Part shown: positions 32,837-36,715 of the stretch, piece by piece
How the letters are laid out: every line of letters starts with the position of its first letter
Numbering within the stretch: position 1 is the first letter of the stretch
Assembly (NCBI GenBank): GCA_902826795.1
Contig: CADEGD010000033.1
Coordinates: 6,865 to 43,579 of the forward strand
Direction: 5' to 3'
DNA length: 36,715 bases
From: an uncultured Acidobacteriota bacterium
GTDB lineage: Bacteria; Acidobacteriota; Blastocatellia; Pyrinomonadales; Pyrinomonadaceae
The notes under the pieces: generated by a model
The model's database searches: none
What the model was told of the DNA's origin: nothing
What the model saw: only the letters and a program-made list of their open reading frames with translations
Program-made: the position numbers and the translations under genes

Positions 32837-33748
32837 TTAGTTGGACGCAATGTTGTTTGCGGCGGCCGCGTCTTTAAGCTCTGCTATCTTTCGCTTAACG
32901 GCATTCGTATAGACCGCGACATCAGCCGCAGAGTAGTTTGCCGCACGAAACGCGTCGCCGATTTGTTTATCGCTCAACTTGCTCATCAGTGAAGACAGCC
33001 ACCTGGCGTCTTCGATCGTGATGCCTTTGAACACACCTCGATTCTTTCCTTTGTATGACAAGACGACGTCGCCGTCATTCTCAACGCGGCGGATAAGTTT
33101 TGTCTTCGCGTACGCTTTTGGATCGCCGGTCTTGCGGCCGAGGCGGTAGATAATCGGCAGATTGTTATTGCCCAGACGGCCGAATGTCGAACCAAGATCG
33201 CTGACAATGTAGTGATTCTCGCCGTCCACTTCTATCACTTTGTTTTGCAAGTCGAGCACGTCCCAGTTCGTCATGAAGACCATCATTATTTTCAGGCCCT
33301 GAAGTTCTTTCGAGTCGACAAAGGGATTCTTCTTCCACTTCCATTCCTCAAGCCGTTCGACATTGTCGGGCCGGGCTTCGAGCCGAACATCCTTGAACGT
33401 TCCTTTACCGGGAATCGTGATGGATGGCACGAGATAATTGATCTCGGTCTTATAGCCGATGCCGTGAAGAAGCCTTACGGCCACGGTTTCAGGCTTAGCT
33501 TCGCGGCCGAGTTTGGCGACCCAAATCATTCCCGATCCGTCCTTGATGCGATACTTTTTGTTGTGTCCGCCCTTCTCCTGCTTGATGAATTCAATGTTGC
33601 TCAAGTCAGGCCGCATTGCATCGCCGCCCGGCCCTTTGAACAGATCCATCTCGGAGACGTTGACCGGTTCCCACATCACATTCGTTTGAGCGACGGCCGC
33701 CGAGGCGACCGTCAATATCAAAAATAGATTTATAAATACACGTTTCAT
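32837..33748 (-). CDS. Secreted protein with kinase-like motifs
   Basis: A 303-residue protein with a signal peptide (1-20, LFLILTVASAAVAQ); the start is ATG 33748 with GGAG ahead, although the frame extends to 33772 inside the end of ppk. The body shows motifs of an atypical kinase fold: WVAKLG (K79) and ETVAVRLL (E87) look like the N-lobe ion pair, NWDVLDLQN (161-169) like a catalytic loop, and HYIVSDLGS (D184) like a DFG-type metal ligand. This order is like HipA/PI3K-type and FAM20C-type kinases. Kinase activity is inferred only from pattern. In the same operon as PPK1 and DUF4956, it may phosphorylate or bind extracytoplasmic substrates. Confidence 0.65.
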   Translation of the reverse strand: MKRVFINLFLILTVASAAVAQTNVMWEPVNVSEMDLFKGPGGDAMRPDLSNIEFIKQEKGGHNKKYRIKDGSGMIWVAKLGREAKPETVAVRLLHGIGYKTEINYLVPSITIPGKGTFKDVRLEARPDNVERLEEWKWKKNPFVDSKELQGLKIMMVFMTNWDVLDLQNKVIEVDGENHYIVSDLGSTFGRLGNNNLPIIYRLGRKTGDPKAYAKTKLIRRVENDGDVVLSYKGKNRGVFKGITIEDARWLSSLMSKLSDKQIGDAFRAANYSAADVAVYTNAVKRKIAELKDAAAANNIASN

Positions 33749-33771
33749 TTTCGTCTCTCCATGTTTCGTCA

Positions 33772-35928
33772 TTAGTTTCGCCCGTTGAATTCCAGCGTCG
33801 ATGTCCGCTGTGTTTCGAATGCATGCTGTGCGTCCACCACGTCGCCGCTTTGAGGCGCTCGCAGATATGTTCCGTCGGGCTGCAGCAACCGGGCCTTAAC
33901 GTTGTCGTTCAGATACATCGGCAAATATTCTTCACTGAGATAGCGAGCGATGCGGCGGTCGCGGATCGGGGCGAGCACCTCTACGCGGCGGTCGAGATTT
34001 CGCGGCATCCAATCGGAACTGCCAACATAAACTTCAGCGTCGCCGCCGTTCTCGAAGTAATAAACTCGGCTGTGTTCAAGCAGGCGACCGACAATGCTAC
34101 GGACGCGAACATTTTCAGAAAGGCCCGGCACGCCAGGCCGCAATATACAAATGCCGCGAATGATCAGATCAATCTCGACGCCGGCTTGCGACGCTTCGTA
34201 AAGTTTGTTGACGATCTCCGTATCGGCAAGTCGATTGATCTTCGCGACGATCCTTGCACGCTTACCCGCTCGTGCATTCGCCGTCTCGCGTTCGATCATC
34301 TGCTTCATGCGGTCGCGTAGATTGATCGGCGCCATCAGCAGCGTGCGGACGTGTTTCGGCTCCGTGTAAACCGTTAGGTAATTGAAAAGGTCCGCAACAT
34401 CTGAGCCAATCTCTTCGTCGGCCGTGAGCAGCCCGAGATCCGTATAGACGGTCGAGGTCGCCGGATTGTAGTTGCCGGTGGCGAGGTGGGCGTAGCGTTT
34501 GAGTTCATTGCCTTCACGTCGGACGATGAGTGTGGCTTTAGCGTGCGTCTTCAAACCGAGTAGGCCATAAATGACGTGAACGCCGGCTTCTTCGAGCTTC
34601 TTTCCCCATTCGATGTTGTTGGCTTCGTCGAACCGCGCCTTGATTTCAATCAGCGTTGTGACCTGCTTGCCATTTTCGCTCGCCTTTATCAGCAGCGGGG
34701 CGATCGGCGAGTCTTCACCGATGCGGTAGAGACACATCTTAATCGCGAGCACGTCCGGGTCTTCCGCGGCTTCGGCGATCATGTCCGTCACGGTGCTGTA
34801 CGGTTGGTAAGGGTGATGGAGCAGAATATCCTGACGATTGATCACTTTGAAAACGGATTCGCTGGTCGACAGCACGTCGAGCTTGGCTTGACGGATCGGA
34901 GCCTCTTTCAGGTCGGGCCGATTGATCCCAACGATGCTCCAGAGGTCGACCAGCTTCAACATTCCTTCAACGCCATAAACATCGTCGGCCTCGATATTGA
35001 GACACTCACTAAGATGCTGTTTCATGCGGTGCGGCATCGACTCCGAAACCTCTAGTCGCACGACTTGGCCGAAGCGCCGCTCCCTAAGATTTTCCTCCAT
35101 CGTCTCGAGTAGATCCCGTGCTTCCGATTCGCGAAGGTCGATGTCGCCGTCGCGAGTGATGCGAAAGAGCTGGCATTTTTCCGGCGTCGCATCGGGAGCG
35201 ATCTTGGCAATATTCGCAATCACGACATCTTCGATCGGCACGAACTGCGTATTCTCACCATCACCGACCGGAACGAATCGCGGGAGAAATGAAGGTATTT
35301 TGACGCGGACGAAAACCTCGTCACCGATCTTCGCAAACGCCTTAGCGACCCGCTCACTTAAAACCGGTTTGATGAACAGACAAATGTTGAGCGAGCCGCC
35401 CGAGATATAGGGAAAAGGATGCGTTGGGTCCACTGCCTGCGGCGTGAGTATGGGCATTATATGGTGATCGAAGAATGCATCGAGAGCCTGCTTTTCATCG
35501 CTCGACCGCCTTTCGTAGCGGTCGATAGCAATGCCTTCGCGAGCCAGAGCGGGAAGCAAAGAGTCGTCGAGATTGTTTTCAAGTATCGAGTTCATCCCGA
35601 GAACCATTCGCCGGATCTCGGACATAAGTTCGCGGTCGGTGAATCCGTCAGGCGACACTTCGACCCGCTTACCTAGTTTCTCCTTAAGAGCCGACACGCG
35701 GATCATGAAGAATTCGTCGAGGTTTGATCCATAGATAGCTGCGAACTTTAGACGTTCGAGAAGAGGCGACGCTTTGTCTAGCGCTTCATGCATAACGCTG
35801 CGAAAAAATTCGAGCAAACTGAGGTCGCGATTAATGAAGTTGGCATGTTCGTTATATGCGTTCAGTCGGGCCGTCACGGTCGCGGTTGTCACATCGACCA
35901 GGGCAAGATTGTGTGTTGTTGACGTCAT
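33772..35928 (-). CDS. ppk1: Polyphosphate kinase 1
   Basis: A 718-residue PPK1 with the N, H, C1 and C2 domains in order. FINRDLSLLEFFRSVMHEA starts the N domain; the phosphorylated histidine is H462 in GLKTHAKATLIVRRE and the second active-site His is H619 in LLEHSRVYYF. YAHLATGNYNPATSTVYTDLG and VEVLAPIRD are conserved. The enzyme polymerises ATP gamma-phosphates into polyphosphate at the membrane. The gene heads the ppk1, kinase-like, DUF4956 operon. An imperfect 11-bp inverted repeat lies 33-57 nt ahead of the start. The ribosome binding site is not obvious. Confidence 0.97.
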   Translation of the reverse strand: MTSTTHNLALVDVTTATVTARLNAYNEHANFINRDLSLLEFFRSVMHEALDKASPLLERLKFAAIYGSNLDEFFMIRVSALKEKLGKRVEVSPDGFTDRELMSEIRRMVLGMNSILENNLDDSLLPALAREGIAIDRYERRSSDEKQALDAFFDHHIMPILTPQAVDPTHPFPYISGGSLNICLFIKPVLSERVAKAFAKIGDEVFVRVKIPSFLPRFVPVGDGENTQFVPIEDVVIANIAKIAPDATPEKCQLFRITRDGDIDLRESEARDLLETMEENLRERRFGQVVRLEVSESMPHRMKQHLSECLNIEADDVYGVEGMLKLVDLWSIVGINRPDLKEAPIRQAKLDVLSTSESVFKVINRQDILLHHPYQPYSTVTDMIAEAAEDPDVLAIKMCLYRIGEDSPIAPLLIKASENGKQVTTLIEIKARFDEANNIEWGKKLEEAGVHVIYGLLGLKTHAKATLIVRREGNELKRYAHLATGNYNPATSTVYTDLGLLTADEEIGSDVADLFNYLTVYTEPKHVRTLLMAPINLRDRMKQMIERETANARAGKRARIVAKINRLADTEIVNKLYEASQAGVEIDLIIRGICILRPGVPGLSENVRVRSIVGRLLEHSRVYYFENGGDAEVYVGSSDWMPRNLDRRVEVLAPIRDRRIARYLSEEYLPMYLNDNVKARLLQPDGTYLRAPQSGDVVDAQHAFETQRTSTLEFNGRN

Positions 35929-35960
35929 AGTCTTGGTCGGAGAGCGTCAAAATGGATTGA

Positions 35961-35985
35961 CACGCGCTTTGGTGCAAAGAGCGTG
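35961..35985. promoter_or_regulatory. Inverted repeat upstream of ppk1
   Basis: CACGCGCTTTG (35961-35971), GTG spacer and CAAAGAGCGTG (35975-35985) pair over 10 of 11 positions. It is 33-57 nt before the ppk1 start, in the place expected for an operator or a leader hairpin. It does not look like a Pho box. Confidence 0.45.
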
Positions 35986-36086
35986 CCGAGAGAGATAGCA
36001 TTAAATCCCAGCCGATGAAGCGATTAAGGCCGACCTAGAGTATGTCTCACGTTCGAAAACGGTACGGATGGCGACAATAGTCTTGC

Positions 36087-36123
36087 TTGACATGGCTAAC
36101 TGTATTGTTTAGAGTAACAGTTA
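36087..36123 (+). promoter_or_regulatory. Promoter and operator of the Rrf2 gene
   Basis: TTGACA (36087-36092), 17-nt spacer and TAGAGT (36110-36115) form a near-consensus promoter. TAACTGT (36097-36103) and ACAGTTA (36117-36123) form a perfect 7-bp inverted repeat that covers the spacer and the transcription start. A further half site, GCAGTTA, starts at 36127 within the coding region. This fits autoregulation by the Rrf2 protein. The start of transcription is predicted at or next to the ATG at 36124, so the mRNA may be leaderless. Confidence 0.65.
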
Positions 36124-36540
36124 ATGGCAGTTAGTACGCAGTTCTCGATCGCGGTTCATATGATGGCCGGGCTTGGATTCTTGCCTGAGGCTGAGACCAC
36201 ATCGACGCAGTTGGCATCGAGTGTTAACACCAGTCCGAGCTTTGTTCGGCGTATTTTGTCGAAGCTTTCTAAGGCGGGGCTAGTTCACACGAAGATGGGG
36301 AAAACCGGTTCGACATCGCTTGCGAGAGAGCCGCGGGAGATAACTCTTTTGGAGATCTATCGGGCGGTCGAGGCGCCGAAGGCGTTTGTCATACATGATT
36401 ATCCGGCGAAGCCTGCGTGTCGGGTAAGCTGTGGGATCAAGACGGCTATGGAGAAGGTTTTATATCGAACGCAGAATTCGATGGAGCAGAAGCTTGGCGA
36501 AATCAGCCTGGCAGAAATTATCGCAGATGTATCGCGATAA
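36124..36540 (+). CDS. Rrf2-family transcriptional regulator
   Basis: A 138-residue protein with the Rrf2 winged-helix start (QFSIAVHMMAGLGFL; STQLASSVNTSPSFVRRILSKLSKAGLV). Two cysteines, C99 and C103, lie where IscR and NsrR have three Fe-S ligands, so a cluster is possible but not certain. The family senses iron-sulfur status, nitric oxide or redox stress. An autoregulatory palindrome overlaps its promoter. The gene sits 62 nt before an SDR gene on the same strand, a common pairing for YwnA-type regulators, so the SDR may be a target. Confidence 0.92.
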   Translation: MAVSTQFSIAVHMMAGLGFLPEAETTSTQLASSVNTSPSFVRRILSKLSKAGLVHTKMGKTGSTSLAREPREITLLEIYRAVEAPKAFVIHDYPAKPACRVSCGIKTAMEKVLYRTQNSMEQKLGEISLAEIIADVSR

Positions 36541-36556
36541 ATTTTTTCAATCAAAC

Positions 36557-36575
36557 TGTGACTGAATAAGTCACA
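36557..36575. promoter_or_regulatory. Palindrome between Rrf2 and SDR genes
   Basis: TGTGACT (36557-36563), GAATA spacer, AGTCACA (36569-36575): a perfect 7-bp inverted repeat 27 nt before the SDR start. It differs from the Rrf2 operator, so it may bind another regulator or be a weak terminator-like hairpin (no T-run follows). Confidence 0.45.
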
Positions 36576-36602
36576 AAATACAAACGGAAGGTAAATACGA
36601 AA

Positions 36603-36715
36603 ATGACGCAGAAAAAGATAGCACTTGTAACGGGAGCAAACAGGGGAATCGGGCTGGAGACGGCACGCCAGCTTGGAGCAAAGGGCATTAAGGTTTTGAT
36701 CGGTGCACGAAGTGA
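36603..36715 (+). CDS. SDR-family oxidoreductase, 3' end missing
   Basis: The first 37 codons of a short-chain dehydrogenase, cut by the window end. The cofactor motif TGANRGIG (residues 10-17) is clear, followed by GLETARQLGAKG and the end of the second strand VLIGAR, which favours NADP(H). GGAAGG lies about 11 nt before ATG 36603. It probably belongs with the upstream Rrf2 regulator. Substrate unknown because most of the protein is outside. Confidence 0.9.
   Translation, partial: MTQKKIALVTGANRGIGLETARQLGAKGIKVLIGARS

Overview
The window looks like a chromosomal stretch of a free-living Gram-negative-type bacterium, most likely an Acidobacteriota member of the Blastocatellia/Pyrinomonadaceae kind. 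This is an inference from gene content: GTP-dependent PEP carboxykinase, Ser/Thr kinase fused to a membrane domain, VWFA-related secreted protein, secreted M14 peptidase, PPK1 with DUF4956, many signal peptides ending in A-x-A-Q, and frequent GTG/TTG starts. There are no rRNAs, tRNAs, IS elements, phage genes or CRISPR arrays, so it is largely ordinary chromosome with several unusual local arrangements.

Layout. 1-2860 (+): the 3' part of a radical SAM/SPASM-like gene, a Uma2-type nuclease-fold gene and an MGDG-synthase-like glycosyltransferase in one tight run, meeting an unrecognised helical protein (-) at 2853-4262. 4573-6461 (+): an SDR reductase with a coupled hypothetical gene, then a bacterioferritin-like gene. 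6535-10213 (-): a small hypothetical gene, an SRPBCC protein and a large secreted M14 carboxypeptidase. 10347-12090: a small zinc-finger protein (+), then recA-brnT-antitoxin on the minus strand, transcribed from a promoter that carries a perfect 8+4+8 palindrome. 12366-16315 (+): a transmembrane Ser/Thr kinase translationally coupled to a VWA protein. 16471-18958 (+): three consecutive exported or membrane-anchored proteins that share a C-terminal GPxGGCYY module, two of them with degenerate staphylococcal-nuclease folds. 19140-21026 (+): GTP-type PEP carboxykinase. 21123-24924 (-): a run of four genes (SH3-MBL hydrolase, membrane protein, lipoprotein, helical protein). 24925-25472 is noncoding and packed with palindromes. 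25473-27732 (+): Bax-inhibitor-1 protein, papain-like cysteine peptidase, and an exported peroxiredoxin whose peroxidatic cysteine is replaced by an in-frame TGA followed by a SECIS-like hairpin, overlapped by a zinc-ribbon membrane protein. 27738-31044 (-): xseB, a DUF2939-like membrane protein, xseA and an EamA transporter. 31213-31902 (+): secreted dual-specificity-type phosphatase. 31952-35928 (-): PPK1, a secreted kinase-like protein and DUF4956. 36124-36715 (+): an Rrf2 regulator with its own operator and the start of another SDR.

How the genes work together. The strongest single observation is the selenocysteine peroxiredoxin, which implies that the genome encodes selA/selB/selC/selD elsewhere. 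The cluster with the shared GPxGGCYY module (16471-18958) and the SH3-MBL operon (21123-24924) are the best candidates for undescribed systems. Candidate regulatory palindromes were found at recA, the ferritin, ppk, rrf2 and the small zinc-finger gene. Gene starts were chosen by eye from ribosome binding sites, signal peptides and promoter positions; no database search was possible.
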